The notes: generated from the sequence alone by a model not told the origin. Positions 1 through 9,725 are shown, counted from the stretch's first letter. The stretch is DNA of 64,000 nt from Amniculibacterium aquaticum (GCF_003852705.1 NZ_REFA01000001.1:62001-126000); one strand, 5' to 3'. Program-made: numbers and translations.

Positions 1-2020
1 TCATCCCACGGGTGTATCGAAGGATTAGCGTAGGTTGGTACACATTGTCTTTTAGGCTTACTTGCTTATTATTTCCGGATTCCAAATGTTGTCTTCCCGG
101 TTTCCAACTGGTCTCAGCAATAATTTCTGTTGTGTTAAAAGTTTTTATAATTTCAGTATTAGGATTTTCTTGGTAAGAAAAAGGAAATACAGGATCAAAA
201 GTATCGTGTTTTAGAATGATTTTCCCTGTAATGCTTTTGCTGATGTCTGCTTGAAGGTAACCCTGGTAGCTGTCTTGCCAAAAAGGCTTTCTCAAATTCA
301 TTCTGCCATTTTTGGTGAAAGCATCGAAAATTGCATTTCTTCTGGATGAAAAATCTTCATACTGAAAAGCAACTTGTCCCAGATCATGACTGTAAGAGAT
401 GCCTCCTTGTATCCAAGGATCTCTGGAAAAAATGTAATCGACTTTTGCACCGTATTTTATGGCCTGATCCTGAAATCCATAACTGACATAACCTCCCAAA
501 ATCCATTTTTTACTAAAGAATTTGTTGGTCAGAAAACCCATTCTCAACCGTGTGCCTTCATAATCGTTGTATCCAACGGTGTATAAAAGAGGACCCAGGC
601 CAACCTTGCCCACTTTGTAATACCCGTTGATAAGGAGGTCGATGACATCCAAATACGACTTTACCGATGGTAGTTTTTTTATTTTGCTTATGGTTGCCAG
701 CATTGTTTTTTCAGAAACACTCAAAGAATCGGGTCTGTTTTCGTTCCAAAAAACATCACTTTCGGTTTCAGCATCGTTTAGAATGACGATCTTTTCATCA
801 AAAATTTTAGGTTCTATTTCAATATCGGTTTCAATGTTTTTGGTAGATGCATAGTATTTAAGATAGACGGCCAAGCTTTCTTTTCCCGGTTTTGCAGTTT
901 CCAGAATAACTCGAGTTTTCCCCGGAAACCATTGGTCGTTGGAGTCCAGTTTGGTCATTTCTTGTTGAATTTTCAAACTGTGGATGAAGTTGATATTTGC
1001 CTTGGGGCTAATTTCAGCATCGATTTTAAACAAGGCATAAGAACCGTGAGCAATGTAGACCGTCCCTTCAAAAGCCAGATCCGATTCTCGAAACGGCTTG
1101 AATTTTAGTACATAGTATTTTTCTCCATCCACGACAGCATGTTTGTCAACCAATTCATAATCGTATTGAATTTTGAAATTGTCGTTGAGCGGTGAGATGA
1201 AGTCTTTTCCTAAAATCCTGATGTAATTGTTGTAAAAATTATACTTGATGAAAGTGGATGACATCAACTGTGAAAATAAGGTCCCGTCGTCGATGCCAAT
1301 GCCGTTGGTTTTTGTTTTTTTGATGATTTCCGATTTGTTTTCCGGTTCTTTTTGGAAGTAGATGTCTGAGATGTTTTCTGAAGCAAAAATGGGAATGGAC
1401 AGTTTGTTTTTTTCAATTTCGTTGGAGTCGATTTGGTTTTCAATTAAATTTTTTATGTCTTTGTAAACCTTTTTTTTCTTGATTTTTTCTCCAAAATCCG
1501 ACATGGAAATTTCCATTCGGCTGTAGTTTTCATAACGATAACTTTTATACTTATCCGGATTGTTATTTACCTTTCTTTCAACAAATTTTTCAAGAATTTC
1601 ATAAGCAGGATTGCTGTATTTTTTTCTTTTCATTTTCAGAGTGATGCCCTCAATATTTTTCTCTCGGTCTATTAACTTTTTTTGTCTTCTTGTTAACTTG
1701 GGGCTGTTTGATTTTGGAATGAGATGCAACTCTAATTTTAAAGCTTGATCATATCCTAAAGCCAATCTTTCAAAACCCGTCTTTTCCACAATTATAGAAT
1801 CTAAATTAATCGTGTTTTCAATTAGGAATTTCCCGTCAACATCGGTTTCTGTAAAATGTAAATTACCGTCTTTCGATTTTAATGCCACTCGGGTGTATGG
1901 CAATAGCTCGCCGGTCTCAGAGTTTGTAGCCCTTCCTTGCGCAATTTTATTTTGTGCAAAAGCCGTTTGAGAAATGAAAAGGAAAATAAAAATAAAGTAA
2001 AGTTGTGTTTTTTTTAGCAT
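1..2020 (-). CDS. DUF5686-type outer-membrane protein with carboxypeptidase-regulatory-like N-terminus, 3' end cut by window
   Basis: Read on the minus strand from ATG at 2020, the frame stays open for about 673 codons and runs off the left edge, so the C-terminus is missing. The protein opens with a signal peptide (hydrophobic stretch ending TAFAQN). A CarboxypepD_reg-like beta-sandwich of about 85 residues follows (GELLPYTRVALKS, then TDVDGKFLIEN). After a Lys-rich region comes a long segment typical of the DUF5686 family (YENYSRMEISM; GLGPLLYTVGYND; GYVSYGFQDQAIKYGAKVDYIFS) and outer-membrane beta-strands. In Bacteroidota these proteins are thought to form outer-membrane barrels; their substrate is unknown. 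It diverges from the mutase gene at 2145. The family call is by recognition of the architecture, not a search. Confidence 0.8.
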   Translation of the reverse strand, partial: MLKKTQLYFIFIFLFISQTAFAQNKIAQGRATNSETGELLPYTRVALKSKDGNLHFTETDVDGKFLIENTINLDSIIVEKTGFERLALGYDQALKLELHLIPKSNSPKLTRRQKKLIDREKNIEGITLKMKRKKYSNPAYEILEKFVERKVNNNPDKYKSYRYENYSRMEISMSDFGEKIKKKKVYKDIKNLIENQIDSNEIEKNKLSIPIFASENISDIYFQKEPENKSEIIKKTKTNGIGIDDGTLFSQLMSSTFIKYNFYNNYIRILGKDFISPLNDNFKIQYDYELVDKHAVVDGEKYYVLKFKPFRESDLAFEGTVYIAHGSYALFKIDAEISPKANINFIHSLKIQQEMTKLDSNDQWFPGKTRVILETAKPGKESLAVYLKYYASTKNIETDIEIEPKIFDEKIVILNDAETESDVFWNENRPDSLSVSEKTMLATISKIKKLPSVKSYLDVIDLLINGYYKVGKVGLGPLLYTVGYNDYEGTRLRMGFLTNKFFSKKWILGGYVSYGFQDQAIKYGAKVDYIFSRDPWIQGGISYSHDLGQVAFQYEDFSSRRNAIFDAFTKNGRMNLRKPFWQDSYQGYLQADISKSITGKIILKHDTFDPVFPFSYQENPNTEIIKTFNTTEIIAETSWKPGRQHLESGNNKQVSLKDNVYQPTLILRYTRGM

Positions 2021-2144
2021 TATTGCGTTTTGTAAAGCTAAGCTAACGAAAAAATATGATTTTAACATCTATTTAACTTAAAAATTCTAAGAAGTCATTT
2101 CCCAAAAAAAAGCTATTTTTACCGATGATTAATCAAAGCATAGA

Positions 2145-4265
2145 ATGAGACATCCCATCAAAGATAAAAATCCAGACTTTCAAGAAGTTACAAAATCGAC
2201 CTCGGAATTGTATCACTTTGAAAAAGACGGATTGCAACTGAAATCCAGTTATTCAGCAGAAGATTCCGCACCATTAACCCAAAATTCTTGGACTGCCGGC
2301 ATTGCTCCTTATTTGCGCGGGCCGTATTCTACGATGTATGTTCAGAAACCATGGACCATCCGACAATATGCCGGATTTTCCACCGCTGAAGAGTCCAATG
2401 CTTTTTACAGAAGAAATTTGGCTGCTGGACAAAAAGGACTTTCCGTGGCATTCGATTTGGCAACCCACCGCGGTTACGACTCGGATCACTCCAGGGTGGT
2501 AGGCGATGTCGGAAAAGCCGGAGTTGCTATTGACTCGGTTGAGGATATGAAAATTTTATTCAACGAAATCCCTTTGTATCAGATTTCCGTTTCCATGACC
2601 ATGAACGGTGCCGTATTGCCCATCTTGTCCTTTTATATCGTAGCTGCTGAAGAGCAAGGTGTTGCACAAAATCTACTTTCAGGAACCATTCAAAATGATA
2701 TTCTGAAAGAATTTATGGTACGAAATACCTACATCTATCCACCAACACCATCCATGAAAATCATTGCGGATATATTTGAATACACTTCCAAAAATATCCC
2801 TAAGTTCAATTCCATTTCCATCTCGGGATACCACATGCAAGAAGCTGGAGCAACACCGGTTTTGGAGATGGCTTATACCCTTGCCGACGGATTGGAATAT
2901 GTAAGAACCGGAATAAAAGCCGGGATGAATGTCGATGATTTTGCACCTCGTTTGTCCTTTTTCTGGGCCATCGGGATGAATCATTTTATGGAAATTGCCA
3001 AGATGAGAGCCGCAAGAACCATTTGGGCAAATTTACTGACCCAGTTCAATCCGCAGAATCAAAAATCTCTCGCACTTAGAACGCACTCCCAAACTTCGGG
3101 TTGGTCACTTACCGAGCAAGAACCTTTCAATAACATCACCAGAACAGCGATAGAAGCTCTATCTTCGGCTCTGGGTGGCACACAATCTTTACACACCAAC
3201 GCATTGGACGAAGCCATTGCTTTGCCAACCGATTATTCTGCGAAAATTGCAAGAAATACCCAGATTATTCTTCAGCAAGAAAGCGGTATTTGTGATGTGG
3301 TCGATCCTATGGGAGGCAGTCATTTGGTAGAAGCCCTTACCCAACAGATGATTACCGAAGCCATGAAGTACATCGACGAGGTGGAGCAAGAAGGCGGTAT
3401 GACCAAAGCCATCGAGGCCGGAATTCCTAAAATGAGAATTGAAGAAGCTGCCGCTAAAAAACAAGCCAAAATTGACAGCGGCGAAGAGTTCATCATCGGA
3501 GTCAATTCCTTCAAATCCAAACTGAAACAACAAGAGTTTGATATTTTGGACATCGACAATACCGAGGTGAGAAGAAAACAAATCGAAAGATTGCAAAAAA
3601 TAAAATCCGAAAGAAACGAAGTTTCAGTTAATGAAATTTTAGACCAACTGAGAGCTGCTGCCAAAACAGGTCAAGGAAATCTTTTGGAAATCTGCATAGA
3701 AGCCGCAAGAAGACGAGTGACCCTTGGTGAAATGAGCGATGCCATGGAAGAAAGCTTCGGTAGATACAAAGCCAACATTAAAACCATTTCTGGAGTATAC
3801 GCCATGAATGCACAAAAAAATGAATTTTTCGAAAAGGCCCTAACGCTTACCCAACAGTTTGAAGATGCTGAAGGCAGAAGACCAAGATTGATGGTCGCTA
3901 AAATGGGACAAGACGGACACGACAGAGGAGCGAAAGTAGTGGCAACAGCCTTTGCCGATATGGGCTTCGATGTCGATGTAGCACCACTTTTCCAAACACC
4001 TGAAGAGGTAGCCAAGCAGGCTGTAGAAAACGACATTCATATTCTAGGAGTTTCCTCACTCGCTGCCGGACACAAAACCTTGGTGCCACAAGTGGTAGAA
4101 GAACTGAAAAAATTAGGAGCCGATGACATTACCATTGTTGTGGGCGGTGTGATACCGCAGCAAGATTACGAATTTTTGTACAACAACGGCGCCGATTTCA
4201 TCTTTGGGCCAGGAACCAATATCCCAGAATCTGCAGTGGAAATCTTAAAACGATTTTTAAAATAA
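2145..4265 (+). CDS. scpA: methylmalonyl-CoA mutase, large-subunit/homodimer type
   Basis: Adenosylcobalamin-dependent interconversion of (R)-methylmalonyl-CoA and succinyl-CoA, in the cytoplasm. At 706 residues it matches the E. coli ScpA/Sbm type: an N-terminal (beta/alpha)8 barrel and a C-terminal B12-binding domain. The barrel carries the methylmalonyl-specific residues Tyr75 ([11 protein letters not shown]) and Arg193 ([11 protein letters not shown]). The B12 domain has the DxHxxG motif in GQDGHDRG with the lower-ligand His at about 592, plus [12 protein letters not shown] and GGVIPQQDY. No small subunit gene (mutA) lies next to it, so a homodimer is likely. The next gene downstream on the same strand is HMG-CoA lyase, after a terminator and a repeat region. 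Apparent full length. Confidence 0.95.
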   Translation: MRHPIKDKNPDFQEVTKSTSELYHFEKDGLQLKSSYSAEDSAPLTQNSWTAGIAPYLRGPYSTMYVQKPWTIRQYAGFSTAEESNAFYRRNLAAGQKGLSVAFDLATHRGYDSDHSRVVGDVGKAGVAIDSVEDMKILFNEIPLYQISVSMTMNGAVLPILSFYIVAAEEQGVAQNLLSGTIQNDILKEFMVRNTYIYPPTPSMKIIADIFEYTSKNIPKFNSISISGYHMQEAGATPVLEMAYTLADGLEYVRTGIKAGMNVDDFAPRLSFFWAIGMNHFMEIAKMRAARTIWANLLTQFNPQNQKSLALRTHSQTSGWSLTEQEPFNNITRTAIEALSSALGGTQSLHTNALDEAIALPTDYSAKIARNTQIILQQESGICDVVDPMGGSHLVEALTQQMITEAMKYIDEVEQEGGMTKAIEAGIPKMRIEEAAAKKQAKIDSGEEFIIGVNSFKSKLKQQEFDILDIDNTEVRRKQIERLQKIKSERNEVSVNEILDQLRAAAKTGQGNLLEICIEAARRRVTLGEMSDAMEESFGRYKANIKTISGVYAMNAQKNEFFEKALTLTQQFEDAEGRRPRLMVAKMGQDGHDRGAKVVATAFADMGFDVDVAPLFQTPEEVAKQAVENDIHILGVSSLAAGHKTLVPQVVEELKKLGADDITIVVGGVIPQQDYEFLYNNGADFIFGPGTNIPESAVEILKRFLK

Positions 4266-4284
4266 ATTTACAGAAGTAATTTGA

Positions 4285-4316
4285 AAAAGATGGGTACTGT
4301 TGTGCTCATCTTTTTT
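4285..4316 (+). terminator. Rho-independent terminator after scpA
   Basis: A 13-bp stem (with G-U pairs) closes on a TGTT loop and is followed by a run of T. It starts 19 bp after the scpA stop codon. Confidence 0.7.
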
Positions 4317-4320
4317 ATTT

Positions 4321-4449
4321 GGGCACCTGAGCTTCGCTCGCAATCGTGAATAAAAGCAGTGCTTTTCTTTCGATTGTGCCCTCCGTTCCCGCTTTTTTGG
4401 TTTTTGGTTTCCTTCGACGATGCTCAGAAAACCAAAAACCAAAAAGAGC
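4321..4449. repeat. palindromic intergenic repeat region (three nested inverted repeats)
   Basis: The gap between scpA and the HMG-CoA lyase start (4266-4612) holds the terminator and then stacked inverted repeats: GGGCAC (4321-4326) with GTGCCC (4376-4381); CAATCG (4341-4346) with CGATTG (4371-4376); AAAAGC/GCTTTT around 4352-4366; and a long stem of about 20 bp between 4391-4410 and 4428-4449 with one unpaired base and an 18-nt loop containing CTTCGACGATGCTCAG. The last motif looks like the flavobacterial extragenic palindromes that occur in many copies per genome. Short open frames here (for example 4346-4531) have no protein character. Confidence 0.6.
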
Positions 4450-4583
4450 TCCACTCAGGTCGGGGTGCAGCTCAGAGATTATGGATAGATCCGTTTGTTT
4501 TTTTTCAACCTTTGCGGATTTTGCGTGGTAGTTGAGAGTTGTTGGTATTCATTATCAAGATTTTAACTCGAAAAAAAATAGCT

Positions 4584-4591
4584 TATATTTG
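4584..4591 (+). promoter_or_regulatory. -7 promoter element for HMG-CoA lyase
   Basis: TATATTTG matches the Bacteroidota TAnnTTTG element, 21 bp before ATG 4613. It lies inside the frame if translation began at 4532, which argues for the 4613 start. No clear -33 TTTG. Confidence 0.5.
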
Positions 4592-4612
4592 AGAAATTCA
4601 AAAAAAACAACC

Positions 4613-5461
4613 ATGTTTCTTACCGAATGTCCTAGAGATGCCATGCAAGGTTGGGGCGAAATGATCCCCACACAAAAGAAAATCGACTACATCAATGCCT
4701 TGATGGCAGTGGGTTTTGATGTGTTGGATTGCGCAAGTTTTGTCTCACCAAAAGCCATCCCGCAAATGGCCGATTCTGCCGAAGTTGTAGAAAATATCGA
4801 CAAATCCATTTCCAATACTCAACTCTCGGTCATTGTTGCCAACATTTCCGGCGCCGAAAAAGCGTTGAAGCACGACCCCGTTGATATTTTAGGCTTTCCT
4901 TTTTCCATCTCAGAAGTTTTTCAACACCGCAATACCAATAAAAGTAGAGAACTTGCGTTGGGCGAAATTCAAAAAATAAAAGAACTAACCGAAAGTGCAG
5001 GTAAGCAATTGCACTTGTACTTTTCCATGGCTTTTGGCAATCCTTATGGCGAAGCCTGGTCTTGGGAAGAAGTCGATTTCTGGGCCAATCGGTTTTCGGA
5101 AATGGGAGTAAAATCCATTCAACTGTCCGATACAACGGGCGTTGCCACTCCGGAAATCATCTCGGAATTGTTTGCAAAAGTTCCTTCCAAATATCCGCAC
5201 ATCAACTTTGGAGCACATTTCCATAACCGTTATGACGAGTCGTATGTCAAGCTAAAAGCAGCTTACGACCAAGGTTGCCGTAGGTTCGACTCGGCAATTA
5301 AAGGCATTGGCGGTTGCCCTATGGCAAAAGATGATTTGATTGGGAACACACCTACCGAGCAAGTTTTCAATTTTATGCATGTTGAAAAAATAGATATTCA
5401 GCAAAATTTATTGCATTTTGAAAGTGCTTATAACCAAGCAAAAGATATTTTTCATTTTTAA
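4613..5461 (+). CDS. mvaB: hydroxymethylglutaryl-CoA lyase
   Basis: Cleaves HMG-CoA to acetyl-CoA and acetoacetate, the last step of leucine breakdown. The 282-residue protein is a TIM barrel of the HMGL-like family: substrate/metal motif ECPRDAMQGW near the N-terminus, FGAHFHNRY with the two metal-binding His, and the catalytic-Cys signature IKGIGGCPMAKD near residue 245. The open frame extends to 4532, but family proteins begin at the MFLTECPRD segment and a promoter element lies just upstream, so ATG 4613 is chosen. It lies downstream of methylmalonyl-CoA mutase and 24 bp before the sulfurtransferase, so these last two may be cotranscribed. Confidence 0.92.
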   Translation: MFLTECPRDAMQGWGEMIPTQKKIDYINALMAVGFDVLDCASFVSPKAIPQMADSAEVVENIDKSISNTQLSVIVANISGAEKALKHDPVDILGFPFSISEVFQHRNTNKSRELALGEIQKIKELTESAGKQLHLYFSMAFGNPYGEAWSWEEVDFWANRFSEMGVKSIQLSDTTGVATPEIISELFAKVPSKYPHINFGAHFHNRYDESYVKLKAAYDQGCRRFDSAIKGIGGCPMAKDDLIGNTPTEQVFNFMHVEKIDIQQNLLHFESAYNQAKDIFHF

Positions 5462-5485
5462 TCAAAAGTTTTAAAACTAAAAATC

Positions 5486-6328
5486 ATGTCCAAATTGCCC
5501 TCCATCATTCAGGCTTATGAATTAAAAGAGAATCTTAACGATCCTCATCTGGTTATATTAGATGCCAGAGCAGGAATGGGTTCTCGGGATCTTTACTTGA
5601 AGTCTCATGTAAAAGGTGCCCGATATATTGATTTGGATTGCGATTTGGCAGCTCCTGTCACCAATGCATCTCGTGGTGGCCGACATCCTTTGCCGGATTT
5701 TTTTGATTTTGCCAAAACACTTTCGGTTTTAGGCATTAAAGAAGACAGCAGGGTGGTGATCTACGACGATAAAGGAGGTGCCAATGCTGCGGCTCGATGT
5801 TGGTGGATGCTGAAATCGTTTGGGTTGGAGCAAGTTCAGGTGGTGAGTGGTGGCTATCAAGCCTTGGGAGATTTTGAAATGAAATCTGGTGAAGAGCACA
5901 TCCATCAGTCCATCATAAAAATTCCCGATCATTGGACATTGCCAACCGTGGAAATTAACGATGTCGAACTTTTGTTAAACGAAAATAAAGCCGTAGTGAT
6001 TGATGTTCGAGATGCGTATCGATATCTAGGCGAGTCAGAACCAATTGATCCGGTTGCAGGGCATATCCCGGGAGCGATCAATATTCCACTCACAGAAAAT
6101 CTGGATGCAAGTGGATTGTTTTTGTCCGCTGAAGATCTGAAAGAAAAATATAAATCGGTTTTCGAAGATGCTTCAAAGCAGGTGATTGTACATTGTGGTT
6201 CTGGAGTTACAGCTTGCCATACCCTTTTGGCACTGGATTATGCAGGATTTAAAATGCCATCGCTGTTCGTAGGGTCGTGGAGCGAATGGTGTCGAAGTGG
6301 GAAAACCATTGCTGTTGGAGAGAATTAA
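5486..6328 (+). CDS. sseA: thiosulfate/3-mercaptopyruvate sulfurtransferase
   Basis: Two tandem rhodanese domains in 280 residues. The N-terminal one (about 10-130; VILDARAGMGSRDLYLKSHVKG) lacks a catalytic Cys, and the C-terminal one (about 155-275) has the active loop HCGSGVTACH. A CGSGVT loop is typical of 3-mercaptopyruvate sulfurtransferases, while thiosulfate enzymes have CRxGxT, so mercaptopyruvate is the favoured donor (inference). It transfers sulfane sulfur to cyanide or thiols. The stop codon overlaps the end of the convergent YkgJ-family gene by 4 bp. The start codon is 24 bp after the lyase gene. Confidence 0.9.
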   Translation: MSKLPSIIQAYELKENLNDPHLVILDARAGMGSRDLYLKSHVKGARYIDLDCDLAAPVTNASRGGRHPLPDFFDFAKTLSVLGIKEDSRVVIYDDKGGANAAARCWWMLKSFGLEQVQVVSGGYQALGDFEMKSGEEHIHQSIIKIPDHWTLPTVEINDVELLLNENKAVVIDVRDAYRYLGESEPIDPVAGHIPGAINIPLTENLDASGLFLSAEDLKEKYKSVFEDASKQVIVHCGSGVTACHTLLALDYAGFKMPSLFVGSWSEWCRSGKTIAVGEN

Positions 6329-6813
6329 TTTTTCAGTCTTTTCATCATTTTTTCGACCCAAGTATAAGCAGCTGGGCAAATGATCGTGTTTTTAACCATT
6401 AAATTGTTGATCTGATAAATCTTTTTTCTGTCGGTATGCGGGTATTCACGACAGGCTTTCGGTCGTACTTCGTAGATGGAGCAGGTGTTGTCCTCATTTA
6501 GAAAATAACAAGGTAGATTTTGCAAAACTTTATCACCATCTTCGTCTGTTCTTAAGAATTTGGCTTCAAAATCGGCAACTTTCATTCGGAGGTGCTTGGC
6601 AATCCTTTCAATGTCTTTTTCGGTGTACAATGGACCTGTGGTTTTGCAACAGTTGGCACAAGAAAGACAGACGATTTCTTCAAAAACCTCTTCGTGAATT
6701 TCCTCTACGATATAGTCCAAATTTTTGGGTGTTTTTTTCTTTAGCCCTTCCAAAAACTTTTTGTGTTCCTTGCTTTTTTGCTCTGCAAGTTTTTTGTATT
6801 CACTAAGATTCAT
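6325..6813 (-). CDS. YkgJ-family cysteine cluster protein
   Basis: A 162-residue protein with the Cys pattern of the YkgJ/UPF0153 zinc/iron-chelating family: CLSCANCCKTTG (about 49-60), then LPCYFLNEDNTCSIYEVRPKACREYP (positions about 100-125). The N-terminal 40 residues are a Lys-rich helix. The family is thought to bind a metal through these Cys; the substrate is unknown. The last codons overlap the 3' end of the convergent sulfurtransferase gene. No membrane segment or signal peptide. Confidence 0.85.
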   Translation of the reverse strand: MNLSEYKKLAEQKSKEHKKFLEGLKKKTPKNLDYIVEEIHEEVFEEIVCLSCANCCKTTGPLYTEKDIERIAKHLRMKVADFEAKFLRTDEDGDKVLQNLPCYFLNEDNTCSIYEVRPKACREYPHTDRKKIYQINNLMVKNTIICPAAYTWVEKMMKRLKN

Positions 6814-6941
6814 TCTATGAATTCATTCTGCTGATTGTGGAGGGCAAAGTTAAGGATTTATACAAGTAAGATCTTGACGGTATGATGAAAAATCATTGAA
6901 AAAATTATAAAAAAAAATATTTTTCCATTCAATCAATTTTA

Positions 6942-6949
6942 TATCTTTG
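6942..6949 (+). promoter_or_regulatory. -7 promoter element for the 6995 gene
   Basis: TATCTTTG, a TAnnTTTG match, lies 45 bp before the ATG at 6995 in an A/T-rich stretch. No clear -33 TTTG at the expected spacing. Confidence 0.5.
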
Positions 6950-6994
6950 TTTTTAACAATAAAAAATTAAACATTTACCATTATTCTGCTTGAA

Positions 6995-7453
6995 ATGAAA
7001 GGGATTTTAAAAATTTACCATCCTGATGAAACTTTAAAATACAACATCAAAAGCTCTTATTGCAAGGCCATTTATGCCAACGAACAGCATTTTCTGGAAG
7101 TCGAGATCATTACCGACGATTCCTTAGATCATGTGGACGACGACTCGTTGCAGTATCAATTTCCTCAACTGTCTTTTTCCGTTACCAATTTTCCTATCGA
7201 AAGTAGTGAATTGATTGGCAAATCATTTACAATTATCGACACCGATGAGGAGGTCTTTACCGAAGTGAATTTGTACGATGATGAAGACGCCTACCTCTAC
7301 AACAACAAACTCCAATTTTTACAAAACGAAAAGGAAGAATTGAACTTGATCTGGGAGGGAGAAATTGATGATTTTTACACCGGTACTGATGAAGTAATTC
7401 CATTTAAACTAAAATGTCATTTTAATGTAGATGACATCGAAGTTGATGACTAA
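6995..7453 (+). CDS. acidic hypothetical protein
   Basis: A 152-residue soluble protein that I do not recognise. It is strongly acidic (many Asp/Glu, with DDDSLQYQFPQ and ending DDIEVDD), predicted beta-rich, with no signal peptide, membrane segment or Cys cluster beyond two single Cys. A promoter element lies just upstream and the codon use looks like that of the neighbours, so it is probably a real gene. It is alone, separated from the exb operon by 227 bp that contain an 8-bp inverted repeat (ATTACTTT/AAAGTAAT, near 7502-7526) and no obvious gene. Confidence 0.7.
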   Translation: MKGILKIYHPDETLKYNIKSSYCKAIYANEQHFLEVEIITDDSLDHVDDDSLQYQFPQLSFSVTNFPIESSELIGKSFTIIDTDEEVFTEVNLYDDEDAYLYNNKLQFLQNEKEELNLIWEGEIDDFYTGTDEVIPFKLKCHFNVDDIEVDD

Positions 7454-7680
7454 GTGCAAAAAGTTTTCAAACTCAATCAACAATTCTTTTCATTTTTTTG
7501 TATTACTTTTACGAATTGAAAGTAATCGGCAAGGTATTTGCCTCGTATTTTAAGCCCAATAAGGTTCTGTTTTTTGTGTAAAATAGACTTAGATGCCGAA
7601 ATTTATTTCTGTTGTATGGGGTTTTATTGAAAATAAATTTTTACTTTCATCGTTCAATTGATAACATAAAAAAATAGTCC

Positions 7681-8349
7681 ATGTTTCTACAAGCTGCTGT
7701 TGCACCCGCTCAGGAAAAAGTATTTTCTTTTTGGAACATCATGTTCCACGGTAATGTATTTGCCAATGTCGTTATGATAACCGTTTTGGTTCTTGGTGTT
7801 TTCTCTTTGTACCTGTTTTTGGAACGATTATTCTACATCAACAGACAGATAAAAGCTACCGACATGAATTTGATCAACAATCTAAATGACTTGTTGAGGG
7901 ATGGAAAGGTGCAGAGTGCCGTAGATTATTGCGAAAGACAAAATACACCAGAAGCTCGGATTATTGAAAAAGGGATAACCCGTGTTGGTAGGCCGGTTTC
8001 GGATATTGTAAGTGCTATGGAAAGCCAAGGACAGATCGAAGTGTCCAAATTAGAAAAAAACTTAAATCTTTTGGCAGCTGTACCCAGTATTGCTCCCATG
8101 TTGGGGCTTTTGGGAACGGTAATCGGGATTATCATGGCGTTTTTCAATATGGCCAATATGGAAGGCTCTTTCTCACCAAAAACCCTGTCCGAAGGGATTT
8201 ACACAGCGTTGGGGCAGACGGCAACCGGTTTGGCAGTTGCTATTCCGGCAAACTTTTTTTATAATTTGTTGTTGACCAGAATTGATAAATTCGTTCTGAA
8301 AACCCAACAACTGTCCACAGATTTCTTAGACATCATCAACAAACCATAA
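7681..8349 (+). CDS. exbB: MotA/TolQ/ExbB proton channel family protein
   Basis: Inner-membrane subunit that uses the proton gradient to energise a TonB-like protein. The 222 residues have three membrane helices (about 28-48, 125-150, 170-195). The conserved core LNLLAAVPSIAPMLGLLGTVIGIIMAF and the third-helix segment LGQTATGLAVAIPANFFYN are typical of ExbB/TolQ. The gene is followed after 1 bp by exbD and then by a TonB-like gene, a standard three-gene unit in Flavobacteriia. No clear promoter match was found upstream; a TTTTACTTTC stretch near 7639 is a weak candidate. Confidence 0.92.
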   Translation: MFLQAAVAPAQEKVFSFWNIMFHGNVFANVVMITVLVLGVFSLYLFLERLFYINRQIKATDMNLINNLNDLLRDGKVQSAVDYCERQNTPEARIIEKGITRVGRPVSDIVSAMESQGQIEVSKLEKNLNLLAAVPSIAPMLGLLGTVIGIIMAFFNMANMEGSFSPKTLSEGIYTALGQTATGLAVAIPANFFYNLLLTRIDKFVLKTQQLSTDFLDIINKP

Positions 8350-8350
8350 T

Positions 8351-8752
8351 ATGAAAATTAAAAGAAGGAATAAAGCAAATCCAGATTTTAGCTTAGCGGC
8401 TATGGTGGATGTGATCCTGCTTTTGCTCATCTTTTTTATGGTGACTTCTGCAGCGTCTAACATCTCTGCGGTTAATGTTAATTTGCCAAAAGGAAGCGTG
8501 GACAATCCGAATATTCCGGATGAGGTTACGGTGAGTATAAAGCCTGATGGGACATTTTATGTCAATGATGTGCAAACACCAAAAGAAGCATTGGAGTCGT
8601 CCATTACCGAAAAAATGAAAGGGAGAACGACACCTTCATTCACGGTGAGAGCCGATGAAAACACCTTGCACAAAGATTTTGTATATGTGATGGAAATTGC
8701 CGAAAAGCACCACTTCAATATCGCCATAGCAACCATCAAAGAAAGTAATTAA
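8351..8752 (+). CDS. exbD: ExbD/TolR-family biopolymer transporter
   Basis: A 133-residue single-pass protein with a short basic cytoplasmic tail, one membrane helix (about 19-40) and a periplasmic domain. The helix contains the essential Asp in AMVDVILLLLIFFMV. The partner ExbB ends 1 bp upstream, and the TonB-like gene starts 14 bp downstream. The periplasmic part (NLPKGSVDNPNIPDEVTVSI) matches the ExbD fold. Confidence 0.92.
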   Translation: MKIKRRNKANPDFSLAAMVDVILLLLIFFMVTSAASNISAVNVNLPKGSVDNPNIPDEVTVSIKPDGTFYVNDVQTPKEALESSITEKMKGRTTPSFTVRADENTLHKDFVYVMEIAEKHHFNIAIATIKESN

Positions 8753-8766
8753 TCATTTAAGATTAG

Positions 8767-9684
8767 ATGATGCGTCTAAATTCCATAGAAAATAAAGAAG
8801 ACAACAGCGACAGACTAAAAAGCGGAATTATAACTGCGGTGATTTGGTCTGCCATTTTGCTTTTTTTATTTTGGTATAAAATTATTGAAAAAACACCTCC
8901 TCGGCATGAAGTGGTTACCCGAATGCTTATAAATTTTGGGGATAACAGAAACGGAAATGGTACCGATGAGCCAGCACCACAAGAAGGCTCTTTAGCAGGA
9001 GAAACGACTACCGTTCCTATAGAAGAAATGGTGAGTGACAAGAAAAAAACAGATGTACAAAATGCCACTCCGGTTGTGAACACAAAAGCGACAAAAGATG
9101 TTGGTTCTGAAAAAATATTTACGGGGAATAGCGATAAAAAAATAGTAAAAACAGTTGCCAAGACGGATGAAAAAAAAGAGAACAGTGCGAAAGCGAATGC
9201 TAAAAATCCGTCAACAACTTCCCAAAATGCAAAATCTAAACAGGGAGGAAAATCCAATGCGGTAGCCAATGCCAAATCCGGAAGCGGTGATGGAAAAGGG
9301 AGTCAAGCCATTGGAAATCTAATCGCTGGTCGTGGGAAAAACCCCGGTTCTCAAGGTTCGGGACAAGGCATAGGTAATGCAGGCGATCCTTTGGGAGGAG
9401 ACGGAAATGGCGATAGTAAAATAGGCATCGATAGAAAATTAACAGGCTTTATCCCGGGTACTATGGGAAGAGGCGGGGCACAACCTTCACACAATTGTTC
9501 GGCAAGTGGGACTATAGTTATCGCCTACACGGTTGATAAATCCGGAAATGTAACCTCTGCAAAAAGGAATTCTGGAATTTCTGATCCTTGTGCGGTTTCA
9601 ACAACAATTTCTTGGGTGAAAAAATATGTGAAAGCCGAAAAAGCCAGTGTTTCCTCAACAGGGACTTATTCCATTTCTTTTTAA
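8767..9684 (+). CDS. TonB-like energy transducer with long low-complexity linker
   Basis: The third gene of the exb operon, 305 residues. It has a cytoplasmic N-terminus, one membrane helix (about 19-36, SGIITAVIWSAILLFLFWY), then about 180 residues of Lys/Asn/Gly/Ser-rich linker (with the run GKNPGSQGSGQGIGNAGDPL) and a C-terminal TonB-type domain (SGTIVIAYTVDKSGNVTSAK...DPCAVSTTIS). The two Cys in this last domain (NCSASG and DPCAV) could form a disulfide (inference). By analogy it spans the periplasm and energises outer-membrane receptors; the partner could be any receptor, including the barrel at 22152. ATG 8767 or 8770 could both serve. Confidence 0.75.
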   Translation: MMRLNSIENKEDNSDRLKSGIITAVIWSAILLFLFWYKIIEKTPPRHEVVTRMLINFGDNRNGNGTDEPAPQEGSLAGETTTVPIEEMVSDKKKTDVQNATPVVNTKATKDVGSEKIFTGNSDKKIVKTVAKTDEKKENSAKANAKNPSTTSQNAKSKQGGKSNAVANAKSGSGDGKGSQAIGNLIAGRGKNPGSQGSGQGIGNAGDPLGGDGNGDSKIGIDRKLTGFIPGTMGRGGAQPSHNCSASGTIVIAYTVDKSGNVTSAKRNSGISDPCAVSTTISWVKKYVKAEKASVSSTGTYSISF

Positions 9685-9725
9685 GGATTTCAAGATTTAA
9701 TAGAAAATTTCACTAAAATTTTAAC

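Noticed and set aside
374-854. Two short plus-strand frames under the DUF5686 gene
   Set aside because: They lie fully inside the coding frame of the minus-strand gene, which has clear domain features.
4257-4531. Short frames in the gap after scpA on both strands
   Set aside because: They are made of the palindromic repeats and terminator; the translations are simple-sequence Lys/Arg or Ser/Phe runs.
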